Part shown: positions 35,087 through 45,152 of the stretch, piece after piece
Layout of the letters: the number at the start of each line of letters is the position of its first letter
Position numbering within the stretch: the stretch's first letter is position 1
Source of the DNA: Zelopaecilomyces penicillatus
Taxonomy: Eukaryota; Ascomycota; Sordariomycetes; Hypocreales; Pseudodiploosporaceae
Assembly: GCA_005765155.1 (NCBI GenBank)
Contig: VCCP01000004.1
Coordinates: 248,001 to 312,000 of the forward strand
Reading direction: 5' to 3'
Length of the DNA: 64,000 nucleotides
Translations under genes and position numbers: made by a program
Notes under the pieces: model-generated
What the model was told of the DNA's origin: nothing
The model's database searches: none
Seen by the model: only the letters and a program-made list of their open reading frames with translations

Positions 35087-36778
35087 AATGAGCATTAATG
35101 TTCACCTACGGAACGATTAAGCATTAGTACAAGTGGAACTGCTACGCTATGCGACCTTCAGTATGATGAACTACCAACTACCCCTTTTTCACTAGAACTC
35201 ATGAAGTGTGAAGCTGTCAATCACTTTATACCAAATACAAACGAAGTTGCAACCAATCCCGGTGCCGATTCCATTACATTATCACATTCTTGGTTGGAAG
35301 CTTACAAGGCTAGACATTCTCTTCACTCTGTTCCCATAATAAGCATAACCCTTACAAATTACTCGATGTTACAGACAGAAGTAATGCTGTTTGCAAGTAA
35401 TTGCCCACGGTCAGGTCAATACCGCGGACCATGAGCAATCACAGAAACGACGGGCTCACCAAGAGCCGGCTGGCCCAATTACTCATTGGTTCATTCGGTT
35501 TTACACACACAGAAAGCTAGTCATTCGTCTCAAACAGCTGATCATCAGAATCAGTACAAGCATGACCACATGGAAAAGCATAAAGCAGGCTGAAGGTAGA
35601 TCCCTTGCACAGGTATTGCAATTGTGATGTTCAATACTTGAGAGTACAGTTTAATTACCAGAAATCGGCGATTGAAATGGCAAAAAGCAACAGCAATCAC
35701 AGATGGCTTGCTGAGTGTATCAGTCTCTCTAATAACACATCCCAGGCCTTACCTGATCTGCAATGGCTGCTCAAACTAGTAGCCTTCACATCTCCACCTT
35801 CTTCCTTACAAAAAAAACGAGCAGTCAGGGTATTTATACGGTATTAAAAGAATGCAAGAACTGATTGATTATTAAACGTTAAGTAAATTGTTTAATCAAT
35901 ATAGATTAGTTATTGAGGCACCGGCGAACCTCGACGCTCCCAGCCCTGTTGGAAATGCTCATTTAGGCATGGAAGTGCACTCCACCACCCTTTACAGTGG
36001 TGTATGTCTGTCTATCAAATATTTGTGCTCTGCATGACACTATATAATACTCTTCTCATCGCGTTATATGTAATTGAGGTACAGTAAATGCATCAAGCGC
36101 GTGACGCGCACGTCGCTTCCGGAGGCTCCGTGTCGATGATCTCATATTGGGCATACATCTTAGTGTGAGCGACTCACTGGATGCGCGCCTCTAGCTGTCT
36201 AGTGGGCTTGCTGGATGGACTTTCTTTTTCTCAACTACATTAAACAACCTGTTTGTTGGGATTCAGCCACTAGGTCAGCCACTTCTCGAGCTGAATTACC
36301 TACTGAGCTCAGCTTTTAGCAGGATCTACGCAGCGCAACGTTGATCTTGTTCTCGTATCTCATGCTGGATGTTTGTACTTAAGCTGGGGGAGATAAGTGG
36401 CCAATCTTCTCACTGGACACAATCCCTTCATTCCATGTCGAGCAACGGGGTTTATATGTCAATTAAAGACACTTGGGAAGTTCATTAAACACAACTTGCT
36501 CATTTAGACTGTCGTGGAATCCTGGAAAACCGTTAGCGCCTCCATCCGATCGAGTCAAGTCTTGACGTAGGGCTGATTGAAGGCTCGCGCCACCTGTTTG
36601 TACTTCTGATCAATTGGAACCACCTAGCATCATTTTTAAATCAGCCGCGTTAACCTTAATCACACGGCGTTCGCTTCTGCGAGAAGCAAATACAAATAGT
36701 GTAGATGTTCCAATTAAAATAAGCGAATAAAATCTGGATTCAATATCCCCAGATCACAGTCAATTGTGTTTGGCTCGC
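35087..36778. other. 1.7 kb intergenic region
   Basis: No convincing gene. Short frames at 35201-35847 lack features. AT-rich around 35840-35910 with an A run near 35811. The right side should contain the promoter of the Zn2Cys6 gene. Confidence 0.45.
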
Positions 36779-39542
36779 ATGCCAGGCTGCTCATTGCCAG
36801 TCTCCTCCTCGCAGTCAATTTCCACCCAGACTTTATCTACGCTCCAAGACAATATCGTGATGGATATTGGAATATCTTCAAGCGATGGTCCGCCTCAGGC
36901 TCGTCTACACGTCCAACCTGCCGCAGCAGCTACGTCAACGTCTATCCAGATGAGCTTCCGAAGGCATGATTCTCCACACTCTCAAGGAATGATCACCAAC
37001 ACTAACTGTTTGTTTTCTCATCTGCAGTCGAAGATCATCACGAGCATGCAAGGTATGTGCTCTGCGCGTCCCCACCAATCCCCACGAGCAGACATCGTGT
37101 CTGGAGGGATCCTTTTCATTCTCCCCTTGTTGCTGACCATCTACCGCTTCTTCACAGACTTGTCGCGCCCGAAAGGTATGGAACACAATGATGGTTTCCC
37201 GCCTACCTAGTCTGAGCCGCTAGTCCAATAATGTTACCTGCTCTCTAGGTTCGATGTGATGCAGCTAGCCTGGGAATACCCTGCACCAATTGTGTTGCAT
37301 TTCAGATTGAATGCTACATTCCAACTCCAAAGTATAAAAGAGATTCGCCCCCTGTACATGCCAATCCAAGCTCGGACAACTGCCGTGGTGCTCATCTGGG
37401 CGAACCGTCCGATCACACACGTCTTATCCATGATGGCCAACACTCTACGAATGACGCTGTTCATCATTTTCTTCCACGTCAAATTTACAGCCCTCGAGCT
37501 CAACTAGACGATATCGAATTCGAGATCCTTCGTCGGCGCGGTGCTTTCTTATTACCACCGTATTCCCTCTGCAATGACCTGATCGACGCTTATTTTAAAT
37601 GGGTTCACCCGCTGGTCCCTCTTATCAATCGAACCCGCTTTATGAGACAGTATCGCGACCCAACAGACTTTCCATCTCTGCTCCTACTCCAAACCGTTTT
37701 ATTAGCTGGCTCCCGAGTCTGTAATAATCCGCAATTGATGGATGCGAATAGGTCAACCACCCCGGCTGGGCTCACTTTTTACAAGAGGGCCAAGGCTCTT
37801 TATGATGCCAATTACGAAACCGACCGCATCACTATTGTGCAGTCGCTCTTACTCATGGGCTTGTTTTGGGAAGGTCCAGAAGAAATCACCAAGAATGTGT
37901 TCTATTGGACCCGCGTTGCCACTGTTATTGCTCAAAGCTCAGGTTTGCATCGTGAGCAACCTCACTTAAGCAAGGCAGAGCAACGTCTGCGGAGGCGGGT
38001 CTGGTGGTCTGTTTTTACACGAGACCGATCTCTTGCGGTTGCACTAGGCCGCCCTGTGCTAATCAATCTTGATGACTCTAATGTGGATGTATTAACGGAA
38101 GATGACTTTATAGAGGACGATTCTAACGGTGTTGGAGAACTCCCAGATCCAATACATGTGCAATTCTTTTTGCAATATGTCAAGTTATGCGAAATTATGG
38201 GACTCGTCCTAGCACAAGAATACTCGAGGGTCTCTAAAGAACGGCGACGAAAGACCGATTTGACCTTCATTGATGTAGCTCTTGCTGACTGGCTCCAGAA
38301 TTGCCCTAAGCTTGTCTTCTGGGAGATGCCTCGCCATCATTTCTGGTCTGCGTTGCTACACTCAAACTATTACACAGTATTGTGTCTCCTCCACAGAGCA
38401 CGCATGATACCAGACAGCAGCAGCTCAATTACAGACCAGTCGCCGAATCTGTCACGGAACATCGCTTTTCAAGCAGCCGCCATGATTACGTCGATTGTGA
38501 ACACTCTATCAGCGAATGACCAAATCTGTTACTGCCCAGCCTTTTTCACATACAGTCTCTTTTCAGCTCTCATCATTCACGTCTATCAGATGAAATCGCC
38601 GGTGCCTTCAATTCAACAAGTTACACAGAGCAGGATACGTAGTTGTATGAAGGCTATGAAGGAAATCTCTCGTGTTTGGCTTGTTGGAAAGTTACTGTAT
38701 ACCCTCTTTGAATCAGTCATGGGCAACAAGTGCATGGAGGAGGCCAAACGTCGTCAACAAGTCCAGCAGAGCCCCCCCAAGTTGGAACTGCGCAGCATTG
38801 CCCAAGGACCAGCAAAGAGCGATGGCAACAGCATGATGACTGGTGTTACAGCCAAAGCTTTTGCTCCCCAGAAGCCTTGCGAACGATTGAACCATCAAGA
38901 GAACAATGGACAGGGTAGCTCCGGAGATTTCGCAAGCACGATCGTTCAGGATATGGCGGATACATCTATCGATGGCACAAGCTTCCAACCACAGATGTAC
39001 CCTGTCACATCCATCCCACAACTTCCTCTTCCTGCCACTACCCCGGACTTCTACCTAGTCACTCGGAATTCGCCGATTACATGCCAGACCCTGTGGGAAA
39101 ACTACCAACCTGATCAACTGTTCCCTGAGAGCAGCATCTCATCATTTCCAGATTTGTTACCACCTCAACCAAGCTACAATACGGACTATAACATCATGGG
39201 TCAAGCAACAACTGGCATTATTGAACCAGCCATGCATGGAAACCAGTTTGACCAACCATACCCTATTGAAAACAATTTGATTCAAATGCCCGGGTTGAAC
39301 GGCCCATTGGACCTGCATCAATCCGGATTTACCTGCGATGTAATTCTAGATGGCCAAAGTACCCAGAGTTGGACCACCACAAGCATGGCTCAAGACCACT
39401 CAGTACCTACAACGGTCAACATCAATGATTGGTGAGCCAACTTGACATTAGTGCTCGTAGAATGTAGACTGATTATTCTAGGTTTCATCTTTTCGATAAT
39501 GTCGATACGAGTATTCTGAATTCTGATCTGTCCTCAATCTGA
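36779..39542 (+). CDS. Zn2Cys6 transcription factor, CTF1-like
   Basis: A fungal Gal4-type regulator related to cutinase transcription factor 1. Model: 36779-36963, 37028-37052, 37158-37175, 37249-39431 and 39482-39542, about 823 residues. The zinc cluster appears only after splicing two microexons of 25 and 18 nt: RACKTCRARKVRCD, then PCTNC and a sixth cysteine in QIEC, giving C-x2-C-x6-C-x8-C-x2-C-x6-C. Before it lies an Ala/Thr/Ser-rich leader. After it come ILRRRGAFLLPP and the Fungal_trans domain (HPLVPLINRTRF, VQSLLLMGLFW, RRRVWWSVFTRDR, LGRPVLI). The Gln/Pro/Ser-rich C terminus is a likely activation region. The first intron uses GC as donor; the last is optional, the frame otherwise ending at 39435. 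ATG 36860 is an alternative start. Cutinase/lipid-gene control is inferred. Confidence 0.85.
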
Positions 39543-39960
39543 GTGTGTCACGTCTAGCGAGGTAACTACGAAGCAGTTAACATACAAGAAGAGATTCACT
39601 TATTATGGTAGATCATCATGGTTTTGTATGAGATACGGAAGGTCCATGTAGTCAATTAATGAGATGACGATTCTTCCATTCCGGATTTCTATGTGAGCTG
39701 TGTTTTATCTTGAGATCGGATCTCTATAGTGTCTTTTACCGCATGCTCTTCTTTACTTGCCCACCACTGTCGGGTAGTATTTGCCATTTCTTAGCGGGGC
39801 ATTTATAGGTAGTGATGTATCGTCACGTGTTATCAGCATTACCTGTCCTGCCTGGCCAAAATTCACACTAGGCGATCATTCCAATTTCACCCAACAAGCT
39901 CAAGCGAGACAGTCATGAGATTCACATCATTTCTCCATCCAGTCCATCTTTCTTATCCAA
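39543..39960. other. Spacer with PIF1 promoter
   Basis: Intergenic DNA between tandem plus-strand genes. A CAAT-like and short AT-rich segments are present, no coding signal. Confidence 0.45.
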
Positions 39961-41752
39961 ATGTCTCTAATTCGGGCACTTCATTGCCCTAAAAGTATCT
40001 TTAGTTGGTATTCATGTTAGCACCATTCCTTCTACTAAGGTTCTGCCGGCGCTCCCTAACTTCTGTTGGGCAGGCCGGCATTCACATCATGTCACCCAAG
40101 CATATGTGATACTTAATCGAGTACCAACATTGCAAGCCCATACTTTGCTTGCACACTTTTCTACTACTAGTAAAGGGTTGAAGAAGAAGTCTCGTAACCG
40201 CGAGTCCAAGTCTAGTCGACATTTGGTTGAAACAAAAAAAGGTGCACCACTACATGTGACCGAAAGAGAATATTGGCGCCAAGATGAGGAATTGAGCGAA
40301 GAGCAACGTGTCATATTTGATCTAGTGCTATCCCAAGGCAAAAGTGTTTTCTTTACAGGCGCAGCAGGCACGGGGAAGTCGGTGCTTCTGGGGAAATTGG
40401 TCAAAGCCCTGACAAGGAAGTATCTTGGAGACAGAGATTATGTGGCGGTTACGGCATCTACTGGCCTTGCGGCTTCTAATATCAGTGGTATAACACTTCA
40501 TCGCTTTGCTGGTATTGGTATTGGAAAAGCACCTACCGCAAAGCTTATCAGCGACATTTTGAACAACAAGGCCAAATGGGGACGCTGGCTAAAAGTCCGA
40601 GTCTTGGTCATAGATGAGATCTCTATGATCAGCTCAATTTTATTCGATAAGCTTGACGTGGTAGCACGTGCAGTGCGCGGGAATGATATGCCATTCGGAG
40701 GTATACAGCTCGTCGTCACGGGTGACTTTTTCCAGCTTCCACCAGTTCTGCAGGGCTCTGATGACGGGTCTACAAGGTTTTGTTTTGAAGCCAAGGCGTG
40801 GAAGTCTGCTATACCAAACACCATCAACCTCACCAAGGTTTATCGACAAAAGGATCCTATCCTTGCAGGCATGCTCAATGAAATTCGAGAAGGGAATGTT
40901 ACAATGACCACCGTTGAAACCTTCAGAAAGCTGAGCAGGCCACTAAAGACGGACTCAAGGAATCCCATTATGCCTACAGAACTGTATCCACTTCGCCGTG
41001 AAGCAGACGCAGCGAATGCAGTACGAATGCAAAAGCTTAACGTACCTGCTCACATTTATAATGCCCTCGAAGGTGGATTAATGACGGATCCAGAGATTCG
41101 AAATAGGCTATTGAACGACTGCATTGCACCCAAAAGCATTGTTTTGAAGGAAGGCTGCCAGGTAATGCTCATAAAGAACATAGACGCGACCTTGATAAAT
41201 GGTTCCCAAGGTCGAATCATTGGCTTTGCCAACGAGGACACCTTTCGTCATCGGCGCTGGGATCATGATGAAGTTGAGACATGTTATGAGAGGCTGTTAT
41301 CTGCCAGATCATACGAGGCACCGGAATACGATGCCCGTGTTTACCCCGTGGTTCGATTTATGTTGAAGAATTCAGAGAGCCGTATTGAACTATGTATACC
41401 TGAGGAGTGGAGCGTCGAGCGTTATGTGCCTGACCCATGGTCGACCGATGGCTGGATCGTTGAGAAACTGGCAACTCGTGTTCAAGTGCCTCTTATCTTG
41501 GGATGGGCGCTGAGCATTCACAAATCACAGGGCCAGACATTGGAGCGAGTGAAGGTAGACTTGAACCGCGTGTTTGAGATGGGTCAGACGTATGTTGCGC
41601 TTTCGCGTGCGACAAGTCTTGAAGGTTTGCAGGTATTGAACTTTGATCCAGGGAAGGTGTTTGTGCATCCAAAAGTGAGAGAATTTTACGCAAGTGTCTC
41701 GGAGGTGAAAGGTGATGGATTAGCTAGGTCTGATCAACCATGGGCTTGGTAG
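39961..41752 (+). CDS. PIF1: PIF1-family 5'-3' DNA helicase, mitochondrial form
   Basis: An ATP-dependent 5'-3' DNA helicase of superfamily 1B, acting on G-quadruplexes, Okazaki fragments and mitochondrial DNA. The helicase frame has no ATG of its own; a short first exon (39961-39994) joins 40074 over a 79 nt GTATCT..GGGCAG intron with a CTAAC branch site, giving 570 residues. The new N terminus (MSLIRALHCPKS..., then HFSTTSKG) looks like a mitochondrial presequence. Helicase motifs in order: LSEEQRVIFDLV (Q motif), GAAGTGKS (Walker A), VTASTGLAASNISG, LVIDEISMI (Walker B), LVVTGDFFQLPPV, LTKVYRQKD, and the C-terminal LGWALSIHKSQGQTLE plus YVALSRATSLEGL. It is compact for a PIF1 protein, lacking a long N-terminal domain. 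Confidence 0.88.
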
Positions 41753-42085
41753 AAGGGAGCTATGGTCCAGTCACTTCAATTGTTAGGCTTGAATCCCCCC
41801 TCTCCACACGCAGATTTGACATTTCTATAATTCTCCTTTACAAATGCCAAACGCTGATACGTTGTGCCGGTGATGCTCAAGGGATCATTCTCACAATCTG
41901 CAAGGAATATATACATATATAATGAAGGATTATTTTCAAGTTACAGTCCATAAGGAGTAACTATTTTAAGCAGCACGATTGTTTAACTATTGTCTTGTAT
42001 TAGGAAAGTAATCACAATAAGATGTATGCCGTGGAGGCACCAGTGTAGGCAGTGTCTTCCTCATCTTTCTATTTCTTGTCACCAC
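41753..42085. other. Convergent spacer
   Basis: AT-rich spacer between the 3' ends of PIF1 and the secreted crystallin-like gene. No coding signal. Confidence 0.5.
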
Positions 42086-42628
42086 TCATCCAGGCGTCGG
42101 AACTGTTCGTACGGAACGGCAACGGAAAGAGCTGATCAGGTCATTATATTGCGTAACGGGCACAAAGGCCGTTGCCTGGTAAGTCACACTCCTCCCTATA
42201 CATTTGGGTTCGCTAGTAGAAATGGAAGGGTTAGCTATGCCGATAGGTGTATATATCAATTTTGCATGAACAGCAGTGTAAAAGAGAGGGAAGGTATGCG
42301 AATATATGCACTTGTAGACTAAAATTGAGGATGGAACGTACGTATAGAAGGTACAGACTGATTCTGGGTTGATCAGCATGGAAGTGATCTTATCATTCCA
42401 GAACGAGTTTGTCCCGGTTAAGCTGACTAAAAAGAACGTCAGTAAGAAGAAAGAAGAAGTACATGGTAGAATTGGAGAATCGCACTCACCGCATTGCCCG
42501 TCGTTGCTTGCAAAGTTGTTCCGATCGCCTTGGAAGTGGTGATCAACCCACCAAGACCCACGGGGTGCCGCTGAGACAACTGCTGGCCCAACCGCCGCCA
42601 GAGCGAATATAGTGTTCAAGGGAAGCAT
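42086..42628 (-). CDS. Small secreted beta/gamma-crystallin-like protein
   Basis: Exons 42628-42490, 42426-42342 and 42212-42086 encode 116 residues. A signal peptide (MLPLNTIFALAAVGPAVVSA) precedes a mature chain with a single crystallin-type fold pattern: GTNSFWNDKITSMLI, then VCTFYT and, across the second splice, EPKCIG, and ATAFVPVTQYNDLISSFRC. N/F-W-N-D-K-I-T-S and Y-x-DLISSF are the recurrent strands of these small fungal proteins. Four cysteines could form two disulfides. Reading straight through the introns gives an unrelated hydrophobic product, so the splice model matters. Role unknown; Ca2+ binding or antimicrobial activity are known in the wider fold and are inference here. Confidence 0.72.
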   Translation of the reverse strand: MLPLNTIFALAAVGPAVVSAAPRGSWWVDHHFQGDRNNFASNDGQCGECDSPILPCTSSFFLLTFFLVSLTGTNSFWNDKITSMLINPESVCTFYTYVPSSILVYKCIYSHTFPLFYTAVHAKLIYTPIGIANPSISTSEPKCIGRSVTYQATAFVPVTQYNDLISSFRCRSVRTVPTPG

Positions 42629-44087
42629 TGTGGTTGAGGAGCTGAATCTTCACTGACGTTGGTTAATCTAACAACTCAGACCTGGGGGGGAGGGACTGGA
42701 AATGACAAGATTTTATTCTCACCGACAGTTGGGTTATCCTGAGCAGAAGGTTGTAGAACATGTGATGATAAACCGTTTGAATGTTGCACCAAGCCCCATA
42801 CTTATAACAATCCATTTATCAATAATCATGTCTGACCACCTTAATCTAATTCTATCAGCCTTGGTACTAGCGACTGGTTGGCCTCAGACCATCATCCATA
42901 CACCTATCCCATCGTAACGACAATGGCTGAGACAGCCACAGTACTAAGAATAACCCTATATTCACCTGCCCAATCGGTGCACATACTTCCCTGAAGCTTA
43001 TTTCTAGATGACTGGATGGCTGATTGGAATCTCGTACCTGTCCGATTCCGGTCGGGCATTTGGGCATCGATTGGCTACCGCCTAGCATCCATGTAAGACA
43101 GTGGCGTTCTGATCTGATCTGATTACGGGATGTTTTCCGTGGGCAGAGGCAGCCCATGAAAGATGTTACCCAATGCGGCGACAAGAACGACAACTACTGC
43201 AAACATGCAATCACAATAGTCGGGCATATGATAGCTGTATGGAGGGACTTTCGGTGTTGACACCAGAGCTAGGAGCTTTAGTGCTGATGGCTGAGAGAGA
43301 GACAGAGAGAGGGCTGTGCTCAATTTTAGACGCTTGCGGGGTGACCGTCACGATGCGGGATGTATTCCACTACGGAATTCGCATTTTTGATCATGTTTTG
43401 TTTTCGCATCTTGAGTTCGTATGTCGTCTAGCTCAAGGTCTGCGCAGATGACCCCGACATGATGCCGAAGGACTTTTTGAATTAAAAATTCATTTCAATC
43501 AAGTAAGAAAGAAGCTTCATCGTAATGGTTGCCCCAGTAGTTTGCATGTATGCCAAAACAGCCTTGCGTAGACCAGAGATTTCCTAATCGGGCAATATTA
43601 TTCGACATTGTCCACGCATCAACCACCACTCGGGTCCTGTGTGTCATACAGTCCTAGCCCTAATTATAGGTTGTGGCGGCGGTCAAAGTTCTAGATGAAT
43701 CAACCAACAGGACCTTCTTATTTCTTTTCATTCCTAAGACAATTTCACCAACACGAGCCTGTGATGCTAGCGTCAACGGCTGAGAATAAGCATCAACCCA
43801 GTCGACCATTATCCACCAACCAGCTTCTCATATGCCAATTTTTGCACAATTCCGAATCTTTATGCCCAATTGTGTCTGATGGGTTCTTTCAATTTTTTCA
43901 TGACTTATAAGAACTTGACATCTCCTGCGACTCTTGTTGCGCATCGAAACAATAACCACAACACTCTCAACCAACCCTTTCCCCTTCTATAACTTGTTTC
44001 TTGACATCCCTTTTCGTTTCTCTTTGCCAATCACAAGATCATCTTGGGAAAAAAAAGGAATCTTGGTGAACCAACAGGCTCTACATC
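42629..44087. other. 1.46 kb divergent intergenic region
   Basis: Contains the promoters of two divergent secreted-protein genes. TATAA-like words lie at about 42796-42806 (minus) and 43905-43911 (plus). Short frames have no features. Confidence 0.45.
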
Positions 44088-44801
44088 ATGAGAATTACCA
44101 ATCTTCTTGTGGGCGGGTGGTTGGCCCTGCTTCCAGCCATGGCACACCCAACCACAACTCCCAACAGTGATCTTGCGCTGCAAGGTCATACTTTGGACAA
44201 ACGTCTCATTACTACTTCTGGCCAAGGCAGAGTGATTTCCATCTCTGTTGGGATGCGTATTGTCGACCAGGTCGTCCAAGCATTCGAAAACTCCGGATAT
44301 AACATGGCGTCTGGTTGGGCTGGTCAAATTGAATATGATTGGCAAATGTATTCCCAGGTTATGAGGATCAAGGATACACTAAAGGATGTGGAGGGAATGT
44401 GGGCATCTGGTCAACTCAATGGCCTGTACTGCACAACCATCAACGCGGTTTTCACTTTTGGCAGTGTCGGTACGGCCAACAAGTTTAGGGCTTGGGCGAC
44501 CAACAATTTCGCCAAATTCAAGAGAGACAACAGCCCGAGCGATGTCGAGATATATACCATGGGCATTGATGAGCCGCCTCACCCGTCTTATTTCGGAAAG
44601 CATACCGATGAAGTCGAGCATAACGACAACAACAATGATAACAGCAACGCCGATGAGGCAATCCCTAAGCTTCAACGAAGGGCCGTCGGTTATGGTTATT
44701 GCGTACGCCAGTGGCACTTCCCTTATAGCTCCTACACAACAAACGTTTGCAAGGACAGAACCTTCCCACGTAGTTTCCAGCGCTCGTGTTTGAGGATTTA
44801 G
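44088..44801 (+). CDS. Secreted preproprotein with dibasic processing sites
   Basis: A 237-residue intronless gene I do not recognise. A signal peptide (about residues 1-19, ending AMA-HP) is followed by a short propeptide ending in a Kex2-type KR near residue 39. The central part (about 40-145) is helical, with AFENSGYNMASGWAGQIEYD and KDTLKDVEGMWASGQLNGLYC. A second KR occurs before DNSPSD, then an acidic Asn/Asp-rich spacer and a third dibasic site (RR near 197) releasing a C-terminal piece of about 40 residues with three cysteines. A signal, several dibasic sites and a cysteine-bearing tail resemble secreted two-chain fungal proteins, for example killer-type proteins, but there is no sequence match that I can claim. 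Confidence 0.7.
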   Translation: MRITNLLVGGWLALLPAMAHPTTTPNSDLALQGHTLDKRLITTSGQGRVISISVGMRIVDQVVQAFENSGYNMASGWAGQIEYDWQMYSQVMRIKDTLKDVEGMWASGQLNGLYCTTINAVFTFGSVGTANKFRAWATNNFAKFKRDNSPSDVEIYTMGIDEPPHPSYFGKHTDEVEHNDNNNDNSNADEAIPKLQRRAVGYGYCVRQWHFPYSSYTTNVCKDRTFPRSFQRSCLRI

Positions 44802-45152
44802 GGTGTGGTTGCTAGTTGAAATTATACGAGCAGTGGATGATGGAGAGTTGTGGGTAGCTCGACATCCGGATCGATGTATCAGGCAGTTTTATCAATGTGT
44901 AGCTCCCCACTGTTATGCAACATCGTGTTAGAGTATCTAAGAAATACAAACCCACAACTACAGCTATCATAGATACAGTATCCCCTTCCACTTATGCGAA
45001 AGTCTTCTGGGCTCAAGTCTCTTAACCAGATTTTCTCCAATTCTTTTGTGACATACAGCCAAATATCCAGTAGTTATGGGGTATCCGTTGACACTGCAAG
45101 GGCGTTAGCACTGTTACTGGTGTTGTCCCAACATGACTTACTGTACTGAGAA
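44802..45152. other. Convergent spacer
   Basis: 3' ends of the secreted preproprotein and the C2H2-TPR-PNP gene. A strong GTAAGTC donor on the minus strand near 45141, with an acceptor near 45095, could be an intron in the 3' untranslated region or mark an alternative last exon. Confidence 0.4.

Noticed and set aside
40106..41752. PIF1 starting at GTG 40106 or with a frameshifted leader at ATG 40014
   Set aside because: GTG starts are not used this way in fungi. The 39961 exon with a good donor, CTAAC branch site and phase-closing acceptor explains the frame without invoking a frameshift.
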